From positions 26,520 through 90,519 of the forward strand of contig NZ_FPIQ01000005.1 of the NCBI RefSeq assembly GCF_900119085.1: a stretch of DNA of 64,000 nucleotides, read 5' to 3'. This document shows, piece after piece, positions 10,578-19,287 of the stretch; position 1 is the first letter of the stretch, and every line of letters starts with the position of its first letter. The DNA comes from Nitrosovibrio sp. Nv17. Lineage in GTDB: Bacteria > Pseudomonadota > Gammaproteobacteria > Burkholderiales > Nitrosomonadaceae. The notes below the pieces were generated by a model. The model was not told where the DNA came from. It did not search any database and worked only from the letters and a program-made list of their open reading frames with translations. The position numbers were made by a program, and so were the translations under genes.

Positions 10578-11761
10578 GCATTCTGCCGGGGGCGACGCTG
10601 GGCCTGCTTGGCGGCGGCCAGCTCGGGCGCATGTTCACGGCAGCGGCGCAGCGCATGGGATACCGCGTCACCGTACTGGACCCGGACGGCGACAGCCCAT
10701 CGAGCGGCATCGCGGAGCGGCATCTGCACGCCGGCTACCTGGATGCCGCTGCACTGCGCGAGCTGGCATCGACCTGTGCGGGCGTCACTACCGAATTCGA
10801 GAATGTTCCCGCCGAGACGCTGCGCACCCTGGCAAAACTTGGCATGACGGTCAGCCCCGAAGCGGGCAGCGTCGCCATCGCCCAGGACCGCATCCTGGAA
10901 AAGGGGTTCATCACCGACAACGGCTTCGGCAGCGTACCGCACGCATCCATCCGGGATGCCGGCGACCTGGAGAGAGTCGCACGCACGCACCCCGAACTGT
11001 TCCCCGGCCTGCTCAAGGTCAGCCGCCTGGGTTACGACGGCAGGGGCCAGGCACCCGTCGGCGACATGGCGGCGCTGGAATGCGCCTTCGATCACTTCGG
11101 CCACGTGCCCTGCGTGCTGGAGCAGCGGCTTTCGCTCCAGACCGAAATTTCGGTCATCGTGGCGCGGGGGTTCGATGGCAGCGTAGCGACGTTCCCCGTC
11201 TCCGAGAACCGGCACCGCGACGGGATCCTGGATGTCAGTATCGTACCTGCCGGCGTCGCACCCGCGATTGCCCGGCAGGCACGCGACACGGCGATCGGCA
11301 TCGCCGAACGGCTCGACTACCGCGGGGTGCTGTGCGTGGAATTCTTCGTGCTGGCGGGCGATGGTTCTGGCGGCCGCCTGCTGGTCAACGAAATTGCGCC
11401 CCGTCCCCACAACAGCGGCCACTATACCCTGGACGCCTGTGTCACCTCGCAGTTCGAGCAGCAACTGCGGGTGCTGTGCGGCCTGCCGCTCGGCGGCACC
11501 GCCATGTGCGGCGCGGCCGTCATGGTGAACCTGCTGGGCGACCTGTGGCGGCAGGGCGAACCCGACTGGAAGGGCCTGCTGCGCCATCCCGGCGTGAAGC
11601 TGCACCTGTACGGCAAGCGCGTAGCGCGCCCGGGCCGGAAGATGGGTCACTACACCGTGCTGGCGGAAACGGCCGCCGCTGCGCTTTCGCTCGCGCTGGA
11701 AATCAAGCGGGAACTGGACACCCATCCCGGCCTGGAGCCACATGGCCTCGACGCGGTATAA
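10574..11761 (+). CDS. purK: N5-carboxyaminoimidazole ribonucleotide synthase, PurK
   Basis: ATP-grasp enzyme carboxylating AIR with bicarbonate to N5-CAIR. The 395-residue protein starts with the glycine-rich [12 protein letters not shown]. It continues with TTEFENVP, the ATP-grasp core ([24 protein letters not shown]) and the metal-binding [14 protein letters not shown]. It overlaps purE by 4 bp. A TATAAT for purC lies at the end of the gene. Confidence 0.96.
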   Translation: MSILPGATLGLLGGGQLGRMFTAAAQRMGYRVTVLDPDGDSPSSGIAERHLHAGYLDAAALRELASTCAGVTTEFENVPAETLRTLAKLGMTVSPEAGSVAIAQDRILEKGFITDNGFGSVPHASIRDAGDLERVARTHPELFPGLLKVSRLGYDGRGQAPVGDMAALECAFDHFGHVPCVLEQRLSLQTEISVIVARGFDGSVATFPVSENRHRDGILDVSIVPAGVAPAIARQARDTAIGIAERLDYRGVLCVEFFVLAGDGSGGRLLVNEIAPRPHNSGHYTLDACVTSQFEQQLRVLCGLPLGGTAMCGAAVMVNLLGDLWRQGEPDWKGLLRHPGVKLHLYGKRVARPGRKMGHYTVLAETAAAALSLALEIKRELDTHPGLEPHGLDAV

Positions 11762-11762
11762 T
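11757..11762 (+). promoter_or_regulatory. Candidate -10 box (TATAAT) of purC
   Basis: A perfect TATAAT spanning the purK stop codon, 14 bp ahead of the purC ATG. If used, it gives a leader of only about 8 nt. No -35 hexamer is obvious, so it may be a secondary promoter. Confidence 0.35.
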
Positions 11763-11776
11763 GGCCGCACACCGCA

Positions 11777-12664
11777 ATGAACCCGAGCACACTCTACGAA
11801 ACGAGCCTGCGCAGCCTGCCCCTGCTGCATCGCGGCAAGGTCCGCGACATCTACGCCGTGGACGAGGACAGGCTGCTGATCGTCCAGACGGACCGCATCT
11901 CCGCGTTCGACGTCGTCCTGCCCACGCCGATCCCGGGCAAGGGCAAGCTCCTGACGGCGCTGTCCGGCTTCTGGTTCTCACGGCTCGAACCCATCGTCCC
12001 TCATCACCTCACCGGCATCCCGCCCGAATCGGTGGTGGCCGAGACCGAGCACGACCAGGTCGCCGGCCGCGCATTCGTGGTCCGGCGCCTGAAGCCGCTG
12101 CCGATAGAGGCGATCGTGCGCGGGTACGTCGCAGGATCGGGGTGGCAGGATTACAGGGAGACCGGCACGCTCTGCGGCATCACTCTCCCCGCGGGCCTGC
12201 AGCAGGCCGCGAGGCTGCCGGACGGCCCCATCTTCACGCCCTCCACCAAGGCCCCGACCGGCTCCCATGACAGGAACATCTCCTTCGCCGAAACCGAGCG
12301 GCTGCTGGGGCCGGAGCTGGCGGCCCTGGTGCGCGACAAGGCACTCGCGCTCTACGCCGAGGCGGCCGGATACGCCATCACCAAGGGCATCATCATCGCC
12401 GACACCAAGTTCGAGTTCGGCCAGGACGGGGCCGGACGACTCTTCCTCATCGACGAGGTACTGACTCCCGATTCCTCGCGCTTCTGGCCGGCGGACCAGT
12501 ACTCGCCGGGCGGCAACCCGCCCAGCTACGACAAGCAGTTCGTGCGCGACTGGCTCGAGGCGCAGGGCTGGGACAAGCAGGCCCCAGCCCCTGCCCTTCC
12601 GCCCGACGTCCTGGCGAAGACCGCGAAGAAATACGAGGATGCGCTGCGCCGGTTGTCGATATAG
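11777..12664 (+). CDS. purC: Phosphoribosylaminoimidazole-succinocarboxamide synthase, SAICAR synthetase
   Basis: Joins CAIR and aspartate to SAICAR. At 295 residues it is the longer PurC form. Signatures are [64 protein letters not shown] and [12 protein letters not shown]. It lies 15 bp downstream of purK on the same strand, completing a purEKC group. The 3' end faces the convergent TauE/SafE gene 20 bp away. Confidence 0.97.
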   Translation: MNPSTLYETSLRSLPLLHRGKVRDIYAVDEDRLLIVQTDRISAFDVVLPTPIPGKGKLLTALSGFWFSRLEPIVPHHLTGIPPESVVAETEHDQVAGRAFVVRRLKPLPIEAIVRGYVAGSGWQDYRETGTLCGITLPAGLQQAARLPDGPIFTPSTKAPTGSHDRNISFAETERLLGPELAALVRDKALALYAEAAGYAITKGIIIADTKFEFGQDGAGRLFLIDEVLTPDSSRFWPADQYSPGGNPPSYDKQFVRDWLEAQGWDKQAPAPALPPDVLAKTAKKYEDALRRLSI

Positions 12665-12684
12665 CCGGCGCAACACGTGAGCCC

Positions 12685-13482
12685 CTAGAACAACCCGGCC
12701 AGCATCTTCGTCCCCAGAAGGAAGAGCAATCCCGCGAAAATCCGCTTGAGCACGGCCGTCGGGATGACATGAGTCATCCTCGCCCCCAGCGGAGCGGTCA
12801 ACATGCTGGCCAGCACGATCCACCCCAGCGCCGGCAGATAGACGTATCCCAGACTGTACGGCGGCAGCGGCACCGGCTGCGCCATGCCGTTGGCAATATA
12901 GCCCACGGCCCCCGCCACCGCGATCGAAAACCCCACGGCGGCGGCGGTGCCGATGGCATGTTGCAGCCGCACGTTGCAGTACGACAGGAAGGGCACCGTG
13001 AGCAGCCCCCCGCCGATGGCGACAAAACTGGAAACCAGGCCGATCACTCCCCCTACCCCGAACATCCCCGCCCGGCCGGGCAGCGTGCGCGAGGGCCGGG
13101 GAGAGAATCTCAGCAGCATCTGGGCGGCGGCATAGTAGATGAATGCGACGAAGACGACGCTCAGGAAGCGGGTGGAAAGCATGCCCGCCAGGGTCGCCCC
13201 CACCAGCGTTCCCAGAATGATGCCCGGCGTGATGAATCTCACCACCTGCCAGTTCACCGCCCCGTGGGCGTGGTGCGTGCGCAGACTGGAGGCGGCGCTG
13301 AAGATGATGGCTGCCATGGTGGTGCCCAGGGCCAGGTGCAGGATGCGGTCGGGCGGGAAATGCCGGGCACTGAAGACGAAGGTAAGCACCGGCACCAGGA
13401 TCAGGCCGCCGCCTATGCCCAGCAGGCCCGCGAAGAAGCCGACGACGGCTCCGAGCAGCAGGTAGATCGGCCACCATTCCAT
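12685..13482 (-). CDS. TauE/SafE family permease (sulfite exporter-like)
   Basis: A 265-residue integral membrane protein with about eight hydrophobic segments and the duplicated TauE/SafE architecture. Each half carries a glycine-rich motif, GFFAGLLGIGGGLILVPVL near residue 12 and GLVSSFVAIGGGLLTVPFL near residue 145. Family members export sulfite, sulfoacetate or other organic anions. Substrate is not predictable here. The ATG at 13482 (MEWWPIYLLLG) places the first membrane segment at the N-terminus. It is monocistronic and convergent with purC. Confidence 0.9.
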   Translation of the reverse strand: MEWWPIYLLLGAVVGFFAGLLGIGGGLILVPVLTFVFSARHFPPDRILHLALGTTMAAIIFSAASSLRTHHAHGAVNWQVVRFITPGIILGTLVGATLAGMLSTRFLSVVFVAFIYYAAAQMLLRFSPRPSRTLPGRAGMFGVGGVIGLVSSFVAIGGGLLTVPFLSYCNVRLQHAIGTAAAVGFSIAVAGAVGYIANGMAQPVPLPPYSLGYVYLPALGWIVLASMLTAPLGARMTHVIPTAVLKRIFAGLLFLLGTKMLAGLF

Positions 13483-13917
13483 GTCTGGCCTACGGCAAGG
13501 AATAGCGGGTTTCAGGCATGGCGACGGTCGAGACGCTGAGATGCAACCGGCGCCACGCGACAAGGACGATCTCTACCTGCGGCCGTTGCTTGAGAGGTCG
13601 CGGAAGCGGTTGCTTGCCGGATAAAACACAGGTCAGGAACACTCGCACTGTATCCGGGACGGAGAGCCCATCGACGCGAGGTTCTCGGTTCCTCCGCTTT
13701 CATTCGCTCGTCCAGGCGGGGGAGGATCATCGGGATTGCAGCCGCGATGGCTTTTTTCGCTATATGATACGGGATACATTGTATCGCAAAGAGTGGCGGC
13801 GGCGGGATGAATGCAGCGCTGCAGGCCACCGGTTCCGCCGGGAATCAAGAACCTGGAGGTCCAGGTGAGCAGGCGGGCGCGGCCTAGACCGCCGTTTCAA
13901 TCCCTGGTCGAGGCAGC
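13483..13917. other. Intergenic region with a cluster of small palindromes
   Basis: About 435 bp between two divergent genes with no convincing ORF. It contains GATAC-N10-GTATC (13766-13785), the perfect 12-mer TGCAGCGCTGCA (13812-13823) and ACCTGGA-GG-TCCAGGT (13851-13866), all within 100 bp and ending about 50 bp before the glycosyltransferase gene. A TATATGAT stretch at 13761-13768 could be a -10 region. These may be operator or mRNA structures of the glycosyltransferase transcript. Confidence 0.5.
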
Positions 13918-14889
13918 ATGAACCTTCCGGAGACGGATACAGGCGGCACCCCTACCGGCTGGACAACCGCTTCCACTCCTGATTGGCAAAACATGGTCTC
14001 GGTCGTCATCGTCAACTTCAACGCCGGGCATTTCCTGGCGACAGCCATCGATTCGGTGCTGACGGAGGCGGACGAGGTACGGGTCGTGGACAACGCCTCC
14101 TCCGATACCAGCCTGGAATTCTGCATGCGGCGCTTTCCCGGAGAGCCCAAGCTCGGCATCATCCGCAATCCGGGCAACCTGGGATTCGCCGCCGCCTGCA
14201 ACATCGGTATCCAGCAGACGACGGGCGCGTATGTGCTGTTCCTCAATCCGGACTGTATCGTGGCTGCGGGCACCCTTTCCCGCCTGCTCCAGGTGCTGGA
14301 ATCGAGCCCGGACGCCGGCATGGCGGGTGGGCTGCTGCTCAATCCGGATGGCACCGAGCAGGCTGGCGGGCGTCGCGCAGTGCCGACTCCGTGGCGGTCG
14401 TTCGTCCGCGCCTTCGGGCTGTACCGTCTTGCCCGATACTGGCCCCGCCTGTTCTTCGATTTCCATTTGCACCGGCAGGCCCTGCCGGATCGTCCCGCCG
14501 AGGTGGAGGCGATTTCCGGCGCCCTCATGCTGGTGCGGCGAGCAGCGATCCGTGACGTCGGCCCATGGGATGAAGGCTATTTCCTGCACTGCGAGGATTC
14601 CGACTGGTGCATGCGTTTCCGGCAGCAGGGATGGAAAATACTTTTCGTACCGGACGCACCGGTAACGCACCACAAGGGAGCATGCAGCCAATCCCGTCCT
14701 CTGTTCGTCGAATGGCACAAGCACAAGGGAATGGTGCGCTACTACCGCAAATTCTTCCGGTGCCGCTATCCCGGTGCGCTGATGTGGCTCGTGGCATCGG
14801 GCGTCTGGCTGCGCTTCATCGCCGTGGCGATCCGCCATGCCATCCATCGGGTCGGCCGGGCGCTCGGGCCAGAGAAAACGCATGCCTGA
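13918..14889 (+). CDS. Family 2 glycosyltransferase (rhamnosyltransferase-like)
   Basis: A 323-residue GT2 enzyme. The GT-A core begins at about residue 27 with VSVVIVNFNAG. It continues with VVDNASSD, NPGNLGFAAACNIGI, the metal-binding FLNPDC (DXD equivalent) and the acceptor-side EDSDWCMRF, and ends with a hydrophobic helix (about residues 285-305). It resembles dTDP-rhamnose transferases of exopolysaccharide or O-antigen synthesis. It overlaps the next gene by 8 bp. The pair stands alone, without other polysaccharide genes, so donor and acceptor are unknown. Confidence 0.88.
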   Translation: MNLPETDTGGTPTGWTTASTPDWQNMVSVVIVNFNAGHFLATAIDSVLTEADEVRVVDNASSDTSLEFCMRRFPGEPKLGIIRNPGNLGFAAACNIGIQQTTGAYVLFLNPDCIVAAGTLSRLLQVLESSPDAGMAGGLLLNPDGTEQAGGRRAVPTPWRSFVRAFGLYRLARYWPRLFFDFHLHRQALPDRPAEVEAISGALMLVRRAAIRDVGPWDEGYFLHCEDSDWCMRFRQQGWKILFVPDAPVTHHKGACSQSRPLFVEWHKHKGMVRYYRKFFRCRYPGALMWLVASGVWLRFIAVAIRHAIHRVGRALGPEKTHA

Positions 14890-15793
14890 GCCAGCAGCGC
14901 CTCGCGGGATCGCGGTTACCGGGGCAACCAGCGTCATTGGGCGCTTTCTTCTGCCCCGGCTGGCGCAAGCCGGTTATGAGGTACACGCCATCAGTCGCCA
15001 GCCCCGTACCCGCTCAGACATGCCGGAAGCCGGGGCGACCTGGCATGTGGCAGACATCGCCGATCCCGGCCAGCTGCCGCAGGTGGATGCCCGAATACTC
15101 ATCCACCTGGCCCCGCTCTGGCTGCTGCCTCCGCTCCTGCCCATCCTTGGATCCCGCAAAATCGTGCGGATCATCGGCTTCGGTTCGACCAGCCTGTTCA
15201 GCAAGACCGCATCGGCCGATGGAAGCGAGCGCCAGCTGGCGGCGCGCCTGGGTCTTGCGGAAGAGACCATAGCCCGCACGAGCCACGATCTGGAGATACG
15301 CTGGACGGTGTTTCGTCCCACCCTGGTCTATGATGGCGTACACGACGGCAATGTCGCGATGATCCGCCGCTTCATCCGGCGCTACGGTTTCTTCCCGCTG
15401 CTGGGCAAGGCTCGCGGCCTGCGCCAGCCGGTGCACGCTGACGACCTTGCACAGGCCTGCCTCCAGGCGCTTGACCACCCCGCCACGTTTTGCAGGGCCT
15501 ATAATCTGAGCGGCGGAGAAACCCTGGAATACCGCGCAATGGTGGAGAGAATAGCCGCGACGCCAGGCCGGCAGGCACATTTCATCAGGATACCGGTATG
15601 GCTGTTCCATGGAGGCATCCGGCTGGCCCGGATGCTTCCCGGGCAGCGGCACCTGTCGACGGAGATGGCGACGCGGATGAACGTCGATCTATGTTTCGAC
15701 CATGCCGACGCGACCCGCGATTTCGGTTTTTCCCCACGCCCCTTCCTGCTCCAGCGCAACGACGGCGGAAACCGGCCCGCTCCGTCATCATGA
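14882..15793 (+). CDS. NAD-dependent epimerase/dehydratase family protein
   Basis: A 303-residue extended SDR-like protein. The Rossmann motif is GATSVIGRFLLPRL at about residue 13. The usual catalytic YXXXK is not obvious; the segment GSTSLFSKTAS occupies the corresponding place. A FRPTLVYDG strand and an HADDLAQACLQAL segment follow, as in NAD-binding epimerase/dehydratases that act as nucleotide-sugar reductases. The start at 14882 overlaps the glycosyltransferase stop, so translational coupling is likely. A role in modifying the sugar used by the upstream transferase is plausible but inferred. Confidence 0.8.
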   Translation: MPEPAAPRGIAVTGATSVIGRFLLPRLAQAGYEVHAISRQPRTRSDMPEAGATWHVADIADPGQLPQVDARILIHLAPLWLLPPLLPILGSRKIVRIIGFGSTSLFSKTASADGSERQLAARLGLAEETIARTSHDLEIRWTVFRPTLVYDGVHDGNVAMIRRFIRRYGFFPLLGKARGLRQPVHADDLAQACLQALDHPATFCRAYNLSGGETLEYRAMVERIAATPGRQAHFIRIPVWLFHGGIRLARMLPGQRHLSTEMATRMNVDLCFDHADATRDFGFSPRPFLLQRNDGGNRPAPSS

Positions 15794-15809
15794 TACCCAC
15801 GGACGTCAA

Positions 15810-16220
15810 ATGGACATCCTTATTTCCGAAGATGAAATCCAGATCAGCGCAATTCGGGCGCAGGGCGCCGGCGGGCAGCACGTCAACAAGGTTTCCAGTG
15901 CCATCCATCTGCGTTTCGACATCGGCGCCTCCTCCCTGCCGGAACCGCATAAGGAACGGCTGCTGAAACTGGGCGATCAGCGCATCACCCGGGAAGGCGT
16001 CGTCGTCATCAAGGCGCAGCGCTATCGCAGCCAGGAAAAGAACCGCGAGGACGCCCTGCAACGGCTGTACGAGTTGGTCGACCGTGCAGCCCGGATACCT
16101 CGTCCGAGAAAACCCACGCGGCCTACCCCCAGCTCGCAGGCCAAAATGCTGGATGAAAAAATGCAACACGGGCGGCTGAAAGCCGCGAGGAAAAAACTAC
16201 CGCCGGATTTCGAATCGTGA
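15810..16220 (+). CDS. arfB: Alternative ribosome-rescue factor ArfB (YaeJ)
   Basis: A 136-residue peptidyl-tRNA hydrolase that rescues ribosomes stalled on non-stop mRNA. The catalytic GGQ lies in RAQGAGGQHVNKVSSAIHLRFD near residue 20. A basic C-terminal tail (KMLDEKMQHGRLKAARKKLP) is the element that enters the empty mRNA channel in E. coli ArfB. Domains 1 and 2 of a true release factor are absent, which separates it from RF1/RF2. It begins 16 bp after the SDR gene and is probably cotranscribed with it. Confidence 0.93.
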   Translation: MDILISEDEIQISAIRAQGAGGQHVNKVSSAIHLRFDIGASSLPEPHKERLLKLGDQRITREGVVVIKAQRYRSQEKNREDALQRLYELVDRAARIPRPRKPTRPTPSSQAKMLDEKMQHGRLKAARKKLPPDFES

Positions 16221-16290
16221 CGTGGAGCGGCTTGCACCCGGGCGGCTGCGCGCGGTCCAAAAAATGGGCTTTCGCCCTCCACTTCACCGC

Positions 16291-17802
16291 TTACCCGGAT
16301 GATTCCGGCGACTGCGCCATCGCATCCGCCGGCGCCGCCGGCATGTCCCCGTCGGGCTTCGATATGCCCTGCTGCGGAGGAGAAGGATAGGTCACATCCT
16401 GGAAGATAATGGAAAAGACGGTTCCATTGCCGGTGACGCTGCTCACCCGCAGGCGTAATCTGTTGTTTTCCGCCACCGTCTTCACGATGGACAGCCCGAT
16501 CCCGCTGGAAGTCCGATTATGGAGCGCGGCCCTGGGTGCGTAGAAGTACTCGTCGAAAATATGCGGCAAATCCTTCTCGCCGATTCCGATTCCATGATCG
16601 GTGACTGCCACCACGGCTGAGGATGGCACATCGTCGAGAATGGATGCGATCTCTATCGTTCCTCCATCGTAGGAATAGGCGATCGCGTTGGCGATGACGT
16701 TTTCGAACAGTATCTCGAGCTGGCTCCGCAGCCCTTCCGCGATAAAGTCTTCGATCTTGACCTTGATTCCGATATTCCTGGAATGGGCAATGGGCATGAG
16801 CTTGTCGGTACACTTGCGAATGGTGGCCTCGATACTCACGTGCTCGCGCGCATACCCGCTCCTGACCGCCGCCCTCAATCGCTCGAGCTTGAGAACATCC
16901 AGGATCAGGCTTGCCATACCGGAGGCGCGGTGATCGATTTTCAGCAGAACGTCTTCCATGTCGGTGGAGATCTCGCCGCAGTATCCGCCTTTCATGATAT
17001 TGATCTTGCTTCGGATGGCGTCCAGCGGGGCCTTGAGCTGGTGCGTCATCAGCACTGCATAGCGGTCCTTCTCCATCTGGGCCCGACTGATCTGTTCGTA
17101 AGCCTCCAGAAGCTGATGCTCGCGCGTGCGCACGACGATCGCGAGCCGCGAAACCACATACCAGACGACGACGAACAGAACGTCCAGGGTAAACATCCAC
17201 AAGAGGATGTCGATTTTATGGGGATGGGCGGCAAGCGTGCCGACCCCGATCGACACCGACTGCGGAACGAGAAAAAGCAGGGGTGTTTCTATGAAGAGAA
17301 TGGCCGCGTACAGGCAGCAGACGAGGAGCGTCACGATCAGGCTTTCCGCCGCCGAGAAGAAAATGCATGACAGGGCGATGTGCAGCACGTAGAAGAACGG
17401 CGCAGGCGTCGCGATGCTGCCGACGAAGTGCACCACCACGGATAGGCATACAAGATCGACGATGATCTGAATCCAGATATTGATCGACGGCGAGTTGTAT
17501 CTGGATCGAGGACAGAAATCCAGCGCGTAGATGCATGATGCATTCACCATGCAGAGGACCAGGGTGATGACGAACGACCATCCTTGCTGGGGAATGACGC
17601 CCGCTTCGGTCAGCTTGTCGGGAATGATGATCGCCGCGAGCTGGAACAGGATGAGAACTCCGATCACGCCCCACCGGAACACGATGAACCAGCGGGCATT
17701 GTTGATCAGGACTTCATCGCTCAGCTTGGTGCTGGTGATCCCGATCCGGGGAAGCGCAGGGCGATTCTCCGATGTACTCCAGGAGAATTCGGCGAGCGCC
17801 AT
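16291..17802 (-). CDS. Membrane sensor histidine kinase
   Basis: A 503-residue kinase. About six hydrophobic segments fill residues 38-220, with no recognisable periplasmic sensor domain. A short coiled linker leads to the HisKA domain with His254 in LMTHQLKAPLDAI. The ATPase domain has the N box (ENVIANAIAYS), G1 (DHGIGIGEKD), F box (FDEYFYAP) and G2 (SSGIGLSIVK). The last 35 residues are Pro/Ala-rich and disordered. The receiver gene ends 15 bp upstream on the same strand, making a receiver-first two-component operon. The signal is unknown. Confidence 0.92.
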   Translation of the reverse strand: MALAEFSWSTSENRPALPRIGITSTKLSDEVLINNARWFIVFRWGVIGVLILFQLAAIIIPDKLTEAGVIPQQGWSFVITLVLCMVNASCIYALDFCPRSRYNSPSINIWIQIIVDLVCLSVVVHFVGSIATPAPFFYVLHIALSCIFFSAAESLIVTLLVCCLYAAILFIETPLLFLVPQSVSIGVGTLAAHPHKIDILLWMFTLDVLFVVVWYVVSRLAIVVRTREHQLLEAYEQISRAQMEKDRYAVLMTHQLKAPLDAIRSKINIMKGGYCGEISTDMEDVLLKIDHRASGMASLILDVLKLERLRAAVRSGYAREHVSIEATIRKCTDKLMPIAHSRNIGIKVKIEDFIAEGLRSQLEILFENVIANAIAYSYDGGTIEIASILDDVPSSAVVAVTDHGIGIGEKDLPHIFDEYFYAPRAALHNRTSSGIGLSIVKTVAENNRLRLRVSSVTGNGTVFSIIFQDVTYPSPPQQGISKPDGDMPAAPADAMAQSPESSG

Positions 17803-17817
17803 GACCTCGGTCCCCGG

Positions 17818-18294
17818 CTAGATGCCTGGACTATCCGTATTTTCCAGGCGGCTGCGTATGATCGACAGGAGGCTGACCGGCTCGACCGGTTTTTCCACGA
17901 TCAGGATCCATTCATCCGACAGGCCTGTAAAATATGGGCGAATCTCTTCCCCCAGAGAAGTCATGAATATCATGTGAAGGCGGGGCAGGCGCCTTCGAAT
18001 CTCGACGAAAGCCTCCAGCCCCGCATCCATGGTTTCAACCATCACGTCGAGTATCGCCAGGGAGGGGAAATTGCGCTGATCCTTGAGCGACTCCAGGAAG
18101 TCACGCATCGTCTGGTAGCTGTCGACCTCGTATCTGTTGCTCTTCAGGATGCGCCTGACCGCATCCCGAATATCGGGATCGTCGTCGACATGCACGATCC
18201 GCGGCATCGCGCGACCCGGATCCATATGGCCCGAAGCGAATTGGGGGCCCGCCGGCACCGGCTCCGGCTCCGAGTGCCGAATGGGAATATGCAT
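17818..18294 (-). CDS. Stand-alone response-regulator receiver protein
   Basis: A 158-residue CheY-like receiver without an output domain. After a 30-residue N-terminal extension the acidic pocket is Asp37-Asp39 (VHVDDDP), the phosphoacceptor is Asp83 (AILDVMVE), and the switch residues are Thr112 and Lys135 (IVEKPVEP). GGAGGAG 6 nt upstream of the ATG at 18294 supports the long start. A TATAAA on the minus strand at 18310-18315 could be its -10 box. As cognate partner of the downstream kinase it must act through protein contacts or phosphorelay rather than DNA binding. Confidence 0.9.
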   Translation of the reverse strand: MHIPIRHSEPEPVPAGPQFASGHMDPGRAMPRIVHVDDDPDIRDAVRRILKSNRYEVDSYQTMRDFLESLKDQRNFPSLAILDVMVETMDAGLEAFVEIRRRLPRLHMIFMTSLGEEIRPYFTGLSDEWILIVEKPVEPVSLLSIIRSRLENTDSPGI

Positions 18295-18486
18295 CTCGAT
18301 CTCCTCCGTTTTATATTTGGACTTGGCACCATCACCCTACCCTTGCAGCGCCCATGGTAATGGGTGTCATGTAAATATTGCGTCAGGCGGAAATCAAGAA
18401 TTTGTTAAGATCATGCTCTTCCGGCGGATGAGCCTGGGACGCCCGAGGCACCCGATGCCCTCCGGCACCGCCTCCGCACGCCGGCG

Positions 18487-19176
18487 CTACGCCAGGACGC
18501 GCACCAGCCAGCTTCCGATATCGGATATTTCATCCTCGCACACGGAATGCGCCATGGGGTATTCGTGCCACTCCACGGTACGACCCGATTCGAGCAGGCC
18601 CTGCCGGGCAGCCCGGCCTGCCGTGAGAGGCACCACATTATCCAGGGTTCCGTGCGCCATGAAGATCGGCACGCCGGCATCATCCGGCCGTGACACCCAG
18701 GTGGATGCCAGAGGTGCGACGGGCAGGTAGCACGACAGCGCCAGGATGCCCGCCAGGGGTTCGGGATAGTGCAAACCGACATGCAAGGCCAGGGCCCCTC
18801 CTTGGGAAAAACCTGCCAGGACGATTTTCCCCGGTTCGATTCCACGCTGCCTTTCGCGGCCGATCAGCGCCTCGACCGCCTGTTGCGACTCGCCCAGGCT
18901 CCCCGGCTCCACGCGAATCCCGGAGCCCGATTCGCCAACATCATAGTCGTGCCACGCTCGCATCACGAGGCCCCGATTGATGCTCACCGGCCTCATGGGC
19001 GCATGGGGAAAAACGAAGCGGATGGACATCCCCCGAGGAAGCGCGAGCCTGTTCACGATGGGAACGAAATCGTTGCCGTCTGCACCCAGGCCGTGCATCC
19101 AGATGACTGCACACGCGGACTTGGCACCGGTTTCGAGTTCGACGCAGGGAAGCGGTTCAGGGGACGGGAAGGGCAT
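18487..19176 (-). CDS. Carboxylesterase / phospholipase (alpha/beta hydrolase)
   Basis: A 229-residue serine esterase of the EstB/YpfH-acyl-protein-thioesterase family. The oxyanion strand is IWMHGLGADG, the nucleophile lies in AGFSQGGALALH, the acid in HGTLDNVVP and the His in PMAHSVC. FPHAPMRPVSIN and MRAWHDYD are further family signatures. No signal peptide, so cytoplasmic. It is single-gene and divergent from the Tat-exported protein at 19288. Natural substrate unknown. Confidence 0.9.
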   Translation of the reverse strand: MPFPSPEPLPCVELETGAKSACAVIWMHGLGADGNDFVPIVNRLALPRGMSIRFVFPHAPMRPVSINRGLVMRAWHDYDVGESGSGIRVEPGSLGESQQAVEALIGRERQRGIEPGKIVLAGFSQGGALALHVGLHYPEPLAGILALSCYLPVAPLASTWVSRPDDAGVPIFMAHGTLDNVVPLTAGRAARQGLLESGRTVEWHEYPMAHSVCEDEISDIGSWLVRVLA

Positions 19177-19287
19177 GCGCAGCGGATTCGGGTCAGGTAC
19201 CCGGGAACATGGGTTGACTTAAGCCAGGGGCAGGATTAGATTCGCGCCTTGAATCATCCGTTATATCAGAATAATGGGGAGAAGATC

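Noticed and set aside
13518..13868. A 116-codon plus-strand frame in the spacer before the glycosyltransferase
   Set aside because: Arg/Cys/Ser-rich composition, no ribosome binding site, spans several palindromes; likely non-coding.
18324..18345. TGGCAC followed by TTGCA upstream of the receiver gene as a sigma-54 site
   Set aside because: The spacing is about 13 bp instead of 5 and the site points away from the gene.
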